Of a DNA stretch of 64,000 nt, positions 1 through 8,471 are shown one piece after another (positions within the stretch are counted from its first letter, which is position 1; every line of letters starts with the position of its first letter). The notes below the pieces were generated by a model that saw only the letters and a list, made by a program, of their open reading frames with translations, made no database searches and was not told the DNA's origin. Position numbers and translations under genes: made by a program. The DNA lies in the NCBI GenBank assembly GCA_017942165.1, contig JAGKSB010000001.1, positions 186,001 through 250,000 of the forward strand, in the 5' to 3' direction. This DNA is from Rhinopithecimicrobium faecis (GTDB lineage Bacteria > Bacteroidota > Bacteroidia > Sphingobacteriales > Sphingobacteriaceae).

Positions 1-2
1 CC

Positions 3-2246
3 AAGCAGGTGGAAAGAATATTCGCTATTCTTGCAGACTTAGACCCTGCGACGACCTTTATACCTGTTCATAAAGCCCTGAGAGAGGGATTTTCAGATGA
101 TGACAGCAAATTTGCCTGCTACACCGATCATCAGATTTTTGATCGCTACTATAAGTATAAACGGAAGAAGGGCTATGAGCGCACACAAGCGATTACCCTC
201 AAAGAATTACGCGACCTCAAACCGGGCGATTATATCACCCATATAGACCATGGCGTGGGTAAATACGCCGGTTTAGAGAAAATAGATGTCAACGGCAAAT
301 CCCAAGAGATGATCCGCCTGACCTATGCCGATAATGACCTCCTATATGTCAATATCAACTCCCTAAATAGGATTTCCAAATATTCAGGTAAGGAGGGAAC
401 CGTGCCGAAGATGAATAAACTGGGAACCGACACCTGGGATAAACTTAAGAAGACAACCAAGAAGAAGGTTAAGGATATTGCCCGTGACCTTATTCATCTA
501 TATGCCAAACGTAAAGCGCAAACAGGGAATGCATTTAGCCCCGACACCTATCTACAAAATGAGCTGGAAGCATCCTTTATTTACGAGGACACCCCCGATC
601 AGGAGAAAGCCACAGCAGATGTGAAGCGCGATATGGAGTCGCCACATCCTATGGACCGCCTCGTATGCGGTGATGTCGGTTTCGGGAAAACAGAAATCGC
701 CATCCGTGCGGCATTTAAAGCCGTAGCAGACTCGAAGCAGGTAGCCATATTAGTGCCTACAACGATCCTTGCGCATCAGCATTTTCGCACTTTCTCGGAA
801 CGCCTAAAAGGTCTTCCTTGTAATATAGATTATATAAACCGCTTTAAATCGCCCAAGCAGATTAAGGAGACCCTTAAGAAAGTCACCGAAGGGACCATCG
901 ATATTATTATTGGTACCCACCGCTTGGTATCCAAGGATGTCAAGTTTAAGGAGCTCGGCTTAATGATTATTGATGAAGAGCAGAAATTTGGCGTTTCCGT
1001 CAAGGAAAAATTAAAGCTAATGCGTGCCAATGTGGACTCCCTAACGTTAACGGCAACTCCTATACCACGTACCCTACATTTCTCCTTAATGGGAGCGCGT
1101 GATTTAAGTATTATCTCCACCCCTCCACCCAACAGACAGCCTGTGCAAACAGAGCTTCATGTATTCAATGAAACACTGATTCAAGAAGCTGTAGCCTTTG
1201 AGATCGACCGTGGTGGGCAGGTATTCTTTATCCATAATCGGGTAGCAGACCTGAAGCAACTTGGGGCGCTGATTCATAAATTAGTTCCCAATGCGCGTGT
1301 GGGCGTAGCCCATGGGCAGCTGGAGGGCGATGAGCTGGAAGATGTGATGTTAAAATTCATCAACCATGACTTCGATGTGCTCGTCGCTACCACTATTATT
1401 GAGGCAGGACTAGATATTCCCAATGCCAATACCATCATTATCAATCACGCGCATATGTTTGGCCTTTCAGACTTACATCAGATGCGTGGACGTGTAGGAA
1501 GGTCCAATAAGAAAGCTTTCTGCTACCTGCTGAGCCCTCCGCTATCTACCTTGACAAATGAAGCCTATAAACGGTTGAGCGCCATCGAAGAATTTTCAGA
1601 ATTAGGCTCCGGCTTCAATGTTGCTATGCGCGATCTGGATATCCGTGGTTCGGGAAACCTATTAGGTGCTGAACAGTCTGGATTTATTGCTGAAATAGGT
1701 TTTGAGATGTACCACAAAATCCTTGATGAAGCTATTCAAGAGTTAAAAGAAGATGAATTTACCGAACTCTTTGCGGATGAAAAGGACAGGAAGTATGTGA
1801 CATTCACGCAGATAGATACCGACCTGGAGAATTTAATCCCTGATGAGTACGTAACAAATATCTCCGAACGCTATAATTTATATGCTGAAATTGGAAAGCT
1901 GCAAAATGAAGAACAGCTACAGGCTTTTGAAAAATCCCTTTCTGACAGATTTGGCCCTATTCCAGCGCCCGTATATGAGCTTTTCAACACCTTACGCCTA
2001 CAGTGGTATGGAAAGACAATAGGTCTTGAGAAAATATCTTTTAAGAAAAATACCCTACGTGGATATTTTATAGGCAACGCTAAATCATCGTACTTTGACT
2101 CTGACGCCTTTGGGAAAGTGCTCACCTTTGCGCAAAAGAACCCGACGATATGCAATTTAAAAGAAGTAAAAGGACAGCTGCGTATTGCATTTTCCGATAT
2201 TCATAGTATTGAAGCCGCACTCGCTATTTTAAGAGATATGCTTTAA
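3..2246 (+). CDS. mfd: Transcription-repair coupling factor Mfd, C-terminal part (5' end outside window)
   Basis: Mfd is the cytoplasmic ATPase that removes RNA polymerase stalled at DNA lesions and recruits UvrA. The frame is open to the left edge, so the first available start (GTG at 9) is not the real one; the N-terminal UvrB-like part of a roughly 1,100-residue protein is missing. Numbering from that GTG, the CarD-like RNA polymerase interaction domain is at about 66-130, Walker A GDVGFGKT at 221-228, the DEEQ box at 322-325, the TATPIPRTLHFS segment near 348, motif VI QMRGRVGRS at 491-499, and the C-terminal TRCF (D7) domain at about 620-725. The domain order and motifs are diagnostic. 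A bidirectional terminator separates it from convergent galK. Confidence 0.97.
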   Translation, partial: KQVERIFAILADLDPATTFIPVHKALREGFSDDDSKFACYTDHQIFDRYYKYKRKKGYERTQAITLKELRDLKPGDYITHIDHGVGKYAGLEKIDVNGKSQEMIRLTYADNDLLYVNINSLNRISKYSGKEGTVPKMNKLGTDTWDKLKKTTKKKVKDIARDLIHLYAKRKAQTGNAFSPDTYLQNELEASFIYEDTPDQEKATADVKRDMESPHPMDRLVCGDVGFGKTEIAIRAAFKAVADSKQVAILVPTTILAHQHFRTFSERLKGLPCNIDYINRFKSPKQIKETLKKVTEGTIDIIIGTHRLVSKDVKFKELGLMIIDEEQKFGVSVKEKLKLMRANVDSLTLTATPIPRTLHFSLMGARDLSIISTPPPNRQPVQTELHVFNETLIQEAVAFEIDRGGQVFFIHNRVADLKQLGALIHKLVPNARVGVAHGQLEGDELEDVMLKFINHDFDVLVATTIIEAGLDIPNANTIIINHAHMFGLSDLHQMRGRVGRSNKKAFCYLLSPPLSTLTNEAYKRLSAIEEFSELGSGFNVAMRDLDIRGSGNLLGAEQSGFIAEIGFEMYHKILDEAIQELKEDEFTELFADEKDRKYVTFTQIDTDLENLIPDEYVTNISERYNLYAEIGKLQNEEQLQAFEKSLSDRFGPIPAPVYELFNTLRLQWYGKTIGLEKISFKKNTLRGYFIGNAKSSYFDSDAFGKVLTFAQKNPTICNLKEVKGQLRIAFSDIHSIEAALAILRDML

Positions 2247-2261
2247 AAGCATTAAATAAAA

Positions 2262-2294
2262 AAGCCCCAAAAGTTAGCAAAACTTTCGGGGCTT
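2262..2294. terminator. Bidirectional terminator between mfd and galK
   Basis: The arms AAGCCCC and GGGGCTT extend through AAAGTT/AACTTT around a six-base loop, with A-rich sequence on the left and the complementary T-tract for the minus strand. It sits between convergent stop codons and can serve both genes. Confidence 0.85.
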
Positions 2295-2323
2295 AGTATA
2301 TGCCTTTAGCGGCTTATTTAACG

Positions 2324-3466
2324 TTATAGCTTTCCTGTTCCCGGAGAAGGGGTCACCACATAAGCGGTTAATTCTTTCTTAAATTCGGTTAGGTAGCTCG
2401 TCGAAACTTCTTCAATTAAAGCCGCGACTTCCTCCTCTTTCACTAAATTAATCGTGCATCCACCAAAGCCGCCACCCATCATACGGGCACCTAATACGGC
2501 CTCCTTCGACTTTACCACTTCGACAAGGAAATCTAGCTCTGGACAACTTACCTCATAAGCTTGAGAGAGACCTTCATGTGTCTCATACATATATGCTCCC
2601 AATTTCTTTAAGTCACCCGCACGGAGTGCTTCACAAGCTTGTGTTACACGGGCTATTTCATCGATCACAAAACGTGCTTTCGTGTAGATTTCCAAGTCCG
2701 TTACCAGTTCACCCAACATCGGGACAGTAACATCTCTTAAGAGCGCTACATCGGGGTATTTAACCTTTACGGCAGCTACAGCAGCTTCACACTGCTCACG
2801 ACGTGTATTATAAGCCGTAGACCCTAAGGAATGCTTCACATTGGTATTGAGCAGCACGATTTTGTGACCTGTAATATCAAAGGGTACATATTCATAAGCT
2901 AAAGAGCGGCAATCGAGCTTGACAACTTCATTTTCCTTCCCAAAGACGGAGGCAAATTGATCCATAATACCACAGTTTACACCGGCAAAAGTATGTTCCG
3001 CTAACTGTCCAATCTGAGCGATTTCCATTTTCCCGAGATTCAGCGCAAAAAGCTCACTTAAGGCGTAGCCTGTAGCACATTCTACGGCTGCCGAGGAAGA
3101 TAGGCCAGCACCTAAAGGGACATCACCATCTAAGTATAAGTTAAACCCTGAAAGGCTGTATCCGCGCTTGATCAGCTGATCGACAACGCCCAAAATATAA
3201 TTCGGCCAGCCGATTTCTGTTGGTGCCAAGGCATGGATATCAGTCTCAAAATAAGCCTTAAAATCCTCCGCATACAACACAATCTTCGTATCTGTACGTT
3301 TGGAAACACCCACATAAATAGCATGGTTAATGGCTGCCGGCAGCACAAATCCGCCATTATAGTCGGTATGCTCACCAATAATATTAATACGCCCAGGAGA
3401 GAACACGAAAGTTCCCGCTTCCTGGAAATGACTGCTGTATCGTGCTTTAAAATCCGCTATATGCAT
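2324..3466 (-). CDS. galK: Galactokinase
   Basis: GalK phosphorylates alpha-D-galactose to galactose-1-phosphate with ATP, the first committed Leloir step, in the cytoplasm. At 380 residues it has the usual length. The galactokinase signature GRINIIGEHTDY is at 25-36, the GHMP ATP-binding loop PLGAGLSSSAA at 117-127, the catalytic region GVNCGIMDQFASVFG at about 162-176 and the third GHMP motif MMGGGFGGCTI near the C terminus. It starts only 2 bases after the galT stop codon, so the two genes form a galTK operon. No epimerase or aldose mutarotase is adjacent in this window. Confidence 0.97.
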   Translation of the reverse strand: MHIADFKARYSSHFQEAGTFVFSPGRINIIGEHTDYNGGFVLPAAINHAIYVGVSKRTDTKIVLYAEDFKAYFETDIHALAPTEIGWPNYILGVVDQLIKRGYSLSGFNLYLDGDVPLGAGLSSSAAVECATGYALSELFALNLGKMEIAQIGQLAEHTFAGVNCGIMDQFASVFGKENEVVKLDCRSLAYEYVPFDITGHKIVLLNTNVKHSLGSTAYNTRREQCEAAVAAVKVKYPDVALLRDVTVPMLGELVTDLEIYTKARFVIDEIARVTQACEALRAGDLKKLGAYMYETHEGLSQAYEVSCPELDFLVEVVKSKEAVLGARMMGGGFGGCTINLVKEEEVAALIEEVSTSYLTEFKKELTAYVVTPSPGTGKL

Positions 3467-3468
3467 GC

Positions 3469-4509
3469 TTATTTATTTTTATAGTGTAGGGTACTTAGAT
3501 CGCGCAACTTTTGAGCGGCTAATTCCGGTGTAATATCACGTTGTGGATTGGCCAATAGCTCATAGCCTACCATAAATTTCTTCACCGTTGCAGAGCGCAA
3601 TAATGGTGGGTAAAAGTGCATATGCCAATGCCAATACGGGTACTGCTGACCATCCGAAGGGGCTTGATGCATTCCTGCCGAATAAGGGAAGGACGTCTCA
3701 AAAAGATTGTCGTATTTTGTTGTTAGAGTTTTTATGATTAGCGCTAAATCCGCTTTTTCTTCCGCTGTAAAAGCTAGGATATCTTGCACTGCACGCTTAG
3801 AAACAAGCATAGACTCAAAAGGCCATGTTGCCCAAAAAGGAACTAAGGCTACGAAATGCTCCGTTTCAACTAAGATACGCTCTTGCTTTTTCAACTCTAA
3901 GTTGACATAATCCGTTAGCAGCGTGCGTCCATGTTTTTCATAATAAGCATGCTGCTGCGTAGCTTCCTTTTGCAATTCCAAAGGAATGGAACTTTGCGCC
4001 CAAATCTGCCCGTGTGGGTGCGGGTTGGAGCAGCCCATAATACTGCCTTTATTTTCAAAAATTTGAATATAATTAATCCACTCATTTGCAGCTAAGGAGG
4101 CGTACTCCGACTGCCATAAATCTACGACAGCGGTAATTTCCTCCATAGACAACTCAGGCAGGGTTAGATCGTGACGTGGACTGAAAGAAATAACTTTACA
4201 AAGGCCTTTTTCAGCTTCAGCAATTAATAAGTCAGCTTCATTGTAGGAGCCTTCCGCAGCATCAGGTAGTAATGCTGAAAAGTCATTTTGAAAGACAAAG
4301 CTGTGTGTATAGGCTGGATTTTGCTCCCCATTAGCCCGTGTATTTCCCGCACATAAATAGCAGTTGGCATCATGGCTGGGGCGTTGCACCTGTTGATCAT
4401 CTTCCAGCTGCCCTTGCCACGGACGTTTGCTTCGATGTGGAGAAACTAAGACACGCTCTCCGGTCAATATATTTACCCGTGTATGCGGATTATCGTTTAA
4501 ATCAAACAC
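3469..4509 (-). CDS. galT: Galactose-1-phosphate uridylyltransferase
   Basis: GalT exchanges UMP between UDP-glucose and galactose-1-phosphate in the Leloir pathway. The 346-residue protein has the zinc-binding Cys pair CYLC (C50, C53) and the catalytic SNPHPHGQIWA loop, with the HPH nucleophile motif at 164-166. The start is a GTG (4507-4509): it places the canonical N terminus (MFDLNDNPH, followed by TGERVLVSPHR) correctly, and the only nearby ATG is out of frame. It is the first gene of the galTK pair. I did not find a perfect TAnnTTTG box upstream. Confidence 0.96.
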   Translation of the reverse strand: MFDLNDNPHTRVNILTGERVLVSPHRSKRPWQGQLEDDQQVQRPSHDANCYLCAGNTRANGEQNPAYTHSFVFQNDFSALLPDAAEGSYNEADLLIAEAEKGLCKVISFSPRHDLTLPELSMEEITAVVDLWQSEYASLAANEWINYIQIFENKGSIMGCSNPHPHGQIWAQSSIPLELQKEATQQHAYYEKHGRTLLTDYVNLELKKQERILVETEHFVALVPFWATWPFESMLVSKRAVQDILAFTAEEKADLALIIKTLTTKYDNLFETSFPYSAGMHQAPSDGQQYPYWHWHMHFYPPLLRSATVKKFMVGYELLANPQRDITPELAAQKLRDLSTLHYKNK

Positions 4510-4584
4510 ATTTAATAAGTTATAATGGAAAAAATTCGAGGTTTAAAATCTGAGGTTAAGGTATAAAAAATTTGGTTTTTATAC

Positions 4585-4618
4585 AATAAAAAAGGACCTA
4601 ACTTGGGTCAGATCCTTT
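4585..4618 (-). terminator. Possible terminator overlapping the end of the phosphoesterase gene
   Basis: On the minus strand, AAAGG/CCTTT and GACC/GGTC arms bracket the stop codon and are followed by a T-rich run. The stem is imperfect, with a bulge, so the call is tentative. Confidence 0.4.
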
Positions 4619-5872
4619 GATTAATTCGAATAGTGTAATTTCTGGTAAGATGCCTACACGGCCGGGATAGCCTAGGAAGCCGTAGCCTACATTGACATAG
4701 AGCTTCTTCTGCTCCGCAGTCTCATATAATCCAGCCCACTCCTTATAGACATATTTGGCTGGAGACCATTGGAAGTGCTCCCCACGTACACCAAACTGCA
4801 TGCCGTGTGTATGTCCTGCAAACATGACATCAACATCGGTATCTAACACTTGGGCCCGCCAATGTGAAGGGTCATGAGAGAGCAGTAATTTTACTGCTTG
4901 ATCTTCCGTACCTAAGAGCGCTTTTTTCAAGTCCCCTTTCTTTGGGAACCTTCCCGTGCCCCAGTTTTCCACCCCTACAATACATAGTTCCTCACCAGCT
5001 ACCTTGAGGCGACGGCTTTCATCTAATAGGAGATCCCAGCCCATCACGCGGTGTACATCTTTGATGTCCACTAAATTCTTTCTTTTCGCTGCCGAGTCCG
5101 CAGCACCGTAGTAGTAATCGCCATAATCGTGATTCCCCAATACCGAGAAAACGCCGAGATCAGCCTTTAACTTAGAAAAGATATCTTGGTAATCCCGCAT
5201 CTCCGAAGCGACATTATTCACTAAATCTCCCGTAAAGAAAATAGCATCAGGCTTTTGCCCTAAAAGAAGCTCAATACCTCCCATTACCGCCTTCTTATTA
5301 TAGAAAGAGCCCGAGTGTACATCCGATATCTGGGCAATCTGCATGCCGTGGAATGCTTTGGGTAAGTTTGGAAGATATAACTTCTGGCGCCGTACCTGGT
5401 AGTCGTAACCACCCGAGATAATACCCCAGCTTAAAGGCACGATAGGTGAAGCTCCAATTAGAATCCCTGCTTTAGTCAGAAATTCCGACCTTGAGATCCC
5501 TTGAACAGGAACTTCAGGAAGCGGGTCTGTCAGAGTATTGGTTTCCTCTTCAGGCGTACTCACCTTTTTCATCGGCGAGATGCTACGTTTCAACCAGATT
5601 CCTCCCCGGCGCAGGTCATCAATAAACAGTACGATAGCGAAGAAAAACTTCGACACTACGGTCATAAAAAATGCAACGAGGATAACTGCTCTAAAGGAGA
5701 GCGGAATACTAAATTTTGCAGATATAAAGACCCCTAATAGAAGAAGTATGGCATAGGTCCACCAGGTAATTTTAAAAAATTTAGTTTTTACAAATTTTAT
5801 ATTCGTAGCCTTTAGGGCATAAAAAATATAAAAATCCAATAAAAACAATATAAATGCATTAATTACAAGCAT
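4598..5872 (-). CDS. Membrane-anchored metallophosphoesterase (YkuE/YaeI-like)
   Basis: This is a 424-residue calcineurin-like phosphoesterase. The N terminus has about three hydrophobic segments (residues 1-85), then a basic linker and a Tat-like stretch SRSEFL at 127-132 before another hydrophobic run. The catalytic domain shows the ordered metal-binding motifs DVH (184-186), GDLVNN (215-220), GNHD (246-249), a later LLLSHD, and GHTHG. The arrangement suggests the domain acts at the membrane, probably outside, but the substrate is unknown; relatives act on pyrophosphate bonds in lipid intermediates such as UDP-diacylglucosamine. It begins 6 bases after the hemH stop and is probably co-transcribed with hemH. 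Confidence 0.88.
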   Translation of the reverse strand: MLVINAFILFLLDFYIFYALKATNIKFVKTKFFKITWWTYAILLLLGVFISAKFSIPLSFRAVILVAFFMTVVSKFFFAIVLFIDDLRRGGIWLKRSISPMKKVSTPEEETNTLTDPLPEVPVQGISRSEFLTKAGILIGASPIVPLSWGIISGGYDYQVRRQKLYLPNLPKAFHGMQIAQISDVHSGSFYNKKAVMGGIELLLGQKPDAIFFTGDLVNNVASEMRDYQDIFSKLKADLGVFSVLGNHDYGDYYYGAADSAAKRKNLVDIKDVHRVMGWDLLLDESRRLKVAGEELCIVGVENWGTGRFPKKGDLKKALLGTEDQAVKLLLSHDPSHWRAQVLDTDVDVMFAGHTHGMQFGVRGEHFQWSPAKYVYKEWAGLYETAEQKKLYVNVGYGFLGYPGRVGILPEITLFELIKGSDPS

Positions 5873-5878
5873 AGTTTT

Positions 5879-6913
5879 TTAGTTTTTCGCATCTACGGCA
5901 AGACGTCGTAGGCTTTCAATCCATTTAGGATCATTATTTAAACTTTCCACTAGCTGGACTTTCTCTCCACCTAGCTCTTTAAATTCAGCAGCATATTCAA
6001 CGGCTATTTCATCGATGGTTTCAATACAATCTGCGACAAATGCGGGCGAGAATACAAGCAGCTTTTTCTTGCCACTTTCAGCAAGCTCCTTTAAAGCTAC
6101 AGAAGTATAAGGTTGAATCCAAGGTTCTTTTCCTAAACGAGATTGAAAACAAGTTGAGTAGGAGCCTTCCGGTAAATTTAATTTTTTTACAATAGCGCGT
6201 GACGTGGCATAACACTGAGACACATAACAGTAGCTATTTGTTTGCACCTTACACTGCTCACAACCATTTTCAGGACATTTTAGCTGCCCTGTAGGATCTA
6301 TTTTCCCTAGCTGACGAACAGGTAATCCATGGTATGAAAATAGGTAGTGGTCATATTCCGCTAAGTCATGCTGCTTTGCATGATCCGCAATCACCTCAAT
6401 TAATAGCTCATCCTCACAGAAGCTATTTACAAAGCTTAATGCTGGAAAATACTGCCACTTACGGATCAGCTCCATTACGCGATCAATAATAGATCCTGAA
6501 GTTGCTGAAGCATATTGTGGGAACATAGGAATCACGCGGATGGAGTCCAATAGCATCCCTTCCATCTTCGATAGCGCGAGCTCTATCGATGGATTTTGAT
6601 AGCGCATGGCTAGCTCCACATGGTAATCCTCCCCCAAAGCCTCCTGAAGAGCATCCTTTTGTAATTTAGAATAGTACATCAATGGAGAACCTGTTTCCTT
6701 ATCCCAAATAGATTCATACACTTTCGCCGATTTCGGTGCGCGCGTGGGCGCAATAATACCTTTTACAAGCAGTGTTCTATTTAAATATGGAATATCTATC
6801 ACACGTCCATCCATTAAAAACTCTGTTAAATATTTACGAACATCCTTAGTCGATGGACTATCAGGTGTTCCTAATTGAACTAATAGAATTCCTTTGGTTG
6901 CTTTCTTCTTCAT
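5879..6913 (-). CDS. hemH: Ferrochelatase, internal-cysteine type
   Basis: HemH inserts Fe2+ into protoporphyrin IX in the last step of haem synthesis. The protein has 344 residues from the ATG at 6911-6913. A TTG three codons upstream is rejected because it lies inside the -7 promoter box. The catalytic SYHGLP motif has H195, and the acidic CIETIDE segment follows near the C terminus. A cysteine-rich stretch holds C213, C218, C221, C229 and C234, just where some bacterial ferrochelatases carry an internal [2Fe-2S] ligand set. The promoter box TATTTTTG ends 6 bases before the ATG, so the message is probably leaderless. The downstream phosphoesterase looks co-transcribed. Confidence 0.96.
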   Translation of the reverse strand: MKKKATKGILLVQLGTPDSPSTKDVRKYLTEFLMDGRVIDIPYLNRTLLVKGIIAPTRAPKSAKVYESIWDKETGSPLMYYSKLQKDALQEALGEDYHVELAMRYQNPSIELALSKMEGMLLDSIRVIPMFPQYASATSGSIIDRVMELIRKWQYFPALSFVNSFCEDELLIEVIADHAKQHDLAEYDHYLFSYHGLPVRQLGKIDPTGQLKCPENGCEQCKVQTNSYCYVSQCYATSRAIVKKLNLPEGSYSTCFQSRLGKEPWIQPYTSVALKELAESGKKKLLVFSPAFVADCIETIDEIAVEYAAEFKELGGEKVQLVESLNNDPKWIESLRRLAVDAKN

Positions 6914-6919
6914 AGGTTG

Positions 6920-6927
6920 CAAAAATA
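6920..6927 (-). promoter_or_regulatory. hemH promoter -7 box (TATTTTTG)
   Basis: This is a perfect match to the Bacteroidota -7 consensus TAnnTTTG on the minus strand, ending six bases before the hemH ATG. No clear TTTG -33 element is seen at the expected distance; a 9-bp inverted repeat occupies that position instead. Confidence 0.7.
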
Positions 6928-6937
6928 CATATAAATC

Positions 6938-6965
6938 TATTCTCCACGAGTTAACTTGGAGAATA
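6938..6965. promoter_or_regulatory. 9-bp inverted repeat over the hemH -33 region
   Basis: Perfect arms TATTCTCCA and TGGAGAATA are separated by CGAGTTAACT, which itself contains the palindrome AGTTAACT. The repeat lies just upstream of the hemH -7 box and about 30 bases downstream of the ispH stop. No T-tract follows it on the minus strand, so an operator is more likely than an intrinsic terminator. Confidence 0.5.
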
Positions 6966-6995
6966 TGAAAATTTTATGACTTGAAATTAGTGGGT

Positions 6996-7844
6996 TTATA
7001 GCGCTGACAAATGTGTTTGCACCTCTTTCATAAGCCACATAGGCGTGGAAGTGGCACCACAGATACCTACGCGATCATCGTTCGTGAAAACAGTGGTATC
7101 GAGCTCCGCAAAATCGGAAATAAAATAGGTGTTTGGATTCGCTTGTTTACAGACATCGAAGAGCACTTTTCCATTGGAAGACTTCTTGCCTGATACAAAG
7201 ACGATCTTATCGTATTTGCGGGCAAAATCCCCTAGGTCATCATAGCGGTTGGAGACTTGACGACAGATGGTATCATTCGCTTTTACCTCATAGCCGCGAC
7301 GTAGGAGTTCCTCTTTAATGGCGTAAAACTTATCTACAGATTTTGTAGTCTGCGAATATAACGTAAATGAAGGGGGCAGCTCGACAGCGTCTAGCTCCGC
7401 AAGATCTTGGAATACGAGGGCTTCGTTATTCGTTTGCCCCTGTAGGCCTATTACTTCCGCATGACCATGCTTACCGAAAATTAGAATCTTCTCCTCTTGA
7501 TCAAAGCTCGTCTTAATACGGTTTTGTAATTTCAATACCACGGGACAAGAAGCATCAATTAACGTAATCTGATTTTCTAAGGCAATCTTATAGGTTTCAG
7601 GGGCTTCCCCATGCGCGCGAATAAGGACCTTCTCATTTTTCAATGTCGGCAGCAAGCTATGCTCAATAATACGTAAGCCCTTAGCTTTGAGGCGTGCTAC
7701 CTCTTCATCATTATGTACAATATCTCCTAGACAGTATAAATACCCGTCTTCTTCAAGAATTTCTTCCGCCATATCAATCGCGTACACTACGCCGAAGCAA
7801 AAGCCGGAATCTTTATCAATATCTACTGTTAGATTTAATGCCAT
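6996..7844 (-). CDS. ispH: 4-hydroxy-3-methylbut-2-enyl diphosphate reductase
   Basis: IspH is the [4Fe-4S] enzyme that makes IPP and DMAPP from HMBPP in the last step of the MEP isoprenoid pathway. The 282-residue protein retains the three cluster cysteines: C16 in GFCFGV, C100 in DASCPVV and C194 in DTICRQ. It also has the RAHGEAPE motif and the C-terminal GATSTPMW motif. The ATG at 7842-7844 lies 7 bases after a perfect -7 box, giving a leader of only a few bases. It is followed by hemH, which has its own promoter. Confidence 0.97.
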   Translation of the reverse strand: MALNLTVDIDKDSGFCFGVVYAIDMAEEILEEDGYLYCLGDIVHNDEEVARLKAKGLRIIEHSLLPTLKNEKVLIRAHGEAPETYKIALENQITLIDASCPVVLKLQNRIKTSFDQEEKILIFGKHGHAEVIGLQGQTNNEALVFQDLAELDAVELPPSFTLYSQTTKSVDKFYAIKEELLRRGYEVKANDTICRQVSNRYDDLGDFARKYDKIVFVSGKKSSNGKVLFDVCKQANPNTYFISDFAELDTTVFTNDDRVGICGATSTPMWLMKEVQTHLSAL

Positions 7845-7851
7845 AATAGGG

Positions 7852-7859
7852 CAAAGTTA
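7852..7859 (-). promoter_or_regulatory. ispH promoter -7 box (TAACTTTG)
   Basis: This minus-strand TAnnTTTG match lies seven bases before the ispH ATG. The predicted transcription start is within about 4 bases of the start codon. Confidence 0.65.
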
Positions 7860-7919
7860 GTAATTATTAACCTTAGTAGGTAGCAAAAAAAAAAGGCTTT
7901 ATAATTTGGCAGAAAAGCG

Positions 7920-7927
7920 TATTTTTG
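7920..7927 (+). promoter_or_regulatory. ndk promoter -7 box (TATTTTTG)
   Basis: This is a perfect TAnnTTTG match 17 bases upstream of the ndk ATG. The gene is divergent from ispH; the two -7 boxes are about 60 bases apart. Confidence 0.65.
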
Positions 7928-7944
7928 TAAAAAATATAATAAAA

Positions 7945-8364
7945 ATGGCAACTAACAGAACTTTCACGATGATCAAACCAGATGCAGTAGCAAATGGTCA
8001 CATCGGCGCAATCTTAAACGATATTATTGCAGGTGGATTTAAAATTGTAGCAATGAAATACATCCAATTATCTCAAGAAGATGCGGGTGCATTCTATGCT
8101 GTTCACAAAGAGCGTCCTTTCTACGCTGACTTAGTAAGTTTCATGACTTCAGGTCCTATCGTTGCAGTGATCTTAGAAAAAGATAATGCTGTTGAAGATT
8201 TCCGTACATTAATCGGTGCTACGAATCCAGCAGATGCTGCTGAAGGTACGATCCGTAACAAATACGCAGTATCTATCGATGCAAATGCGGTTCACGGTTC
8301 TGACTCTGATGAGAATGCACAAATTGAAGGAAACTTTTTCTTCTCTTACTTTGAGCGTTTCTAG
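7945..8364 (+). CDS. ndk: Nucleoside diphosphate kinase
   Basis: Ndk transfers the gamma-phosphate between nucleoside triphosphates and diphosphates through a phosphohistidine. The 139-residue protein matches the family length. It has TMIKPDAV near the N terminus and the active-site histidine H117 in NAVHGSDS, and ends [12 protein letters not shown]. The start at 7945 (MATNRTF) was preferred over an upstream in-frame codon at 7906, which would precede the promoter box. The gene is monocistronic, with a strong terminator downstream. Confidence 0.97.
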   Translation: MATNRTFTMIKPDAVANGHIGAILNDIIAGGFKIVAMKYIQLSQEDAGAFYAVHKERPFYADLVSFMTSGPIVAVILEKDNAVEDFRTLIGATNPADAAEGTIRNKYAVSIDANAVHGSDSDENAQIEGNFFFSYFERF

Positions 8365-8382
8365 TAGCAATACAACACACAG

Positions 8383-8416
8383 AAAAGGGGCTTCTTATAT
8401 CGAAGCCCCTTTTTTT
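8383..8416. terminator. Bidirectional terminator between ndk and the deformylase fusion
   Basis: The arms AAAAGGGGCTTC and GAAGCCCCTTTT around TTATATC are followed by a T-run. The hairpin lies between convergent genes. Confidence 0.88.
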
Positions 8417-8471
8417 ATGCTTATTAAGCGATCAGTTACGCTTAGTTAACAATCCATAAAGAATCTGTTGA

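Noticed and set aside
830..1132. Minus-strand 100-residue frame inside mfd
   Set aside because: It lies wholly within a conserved coding region on the other strand, has no family signal and no promoter; a shadow frame.
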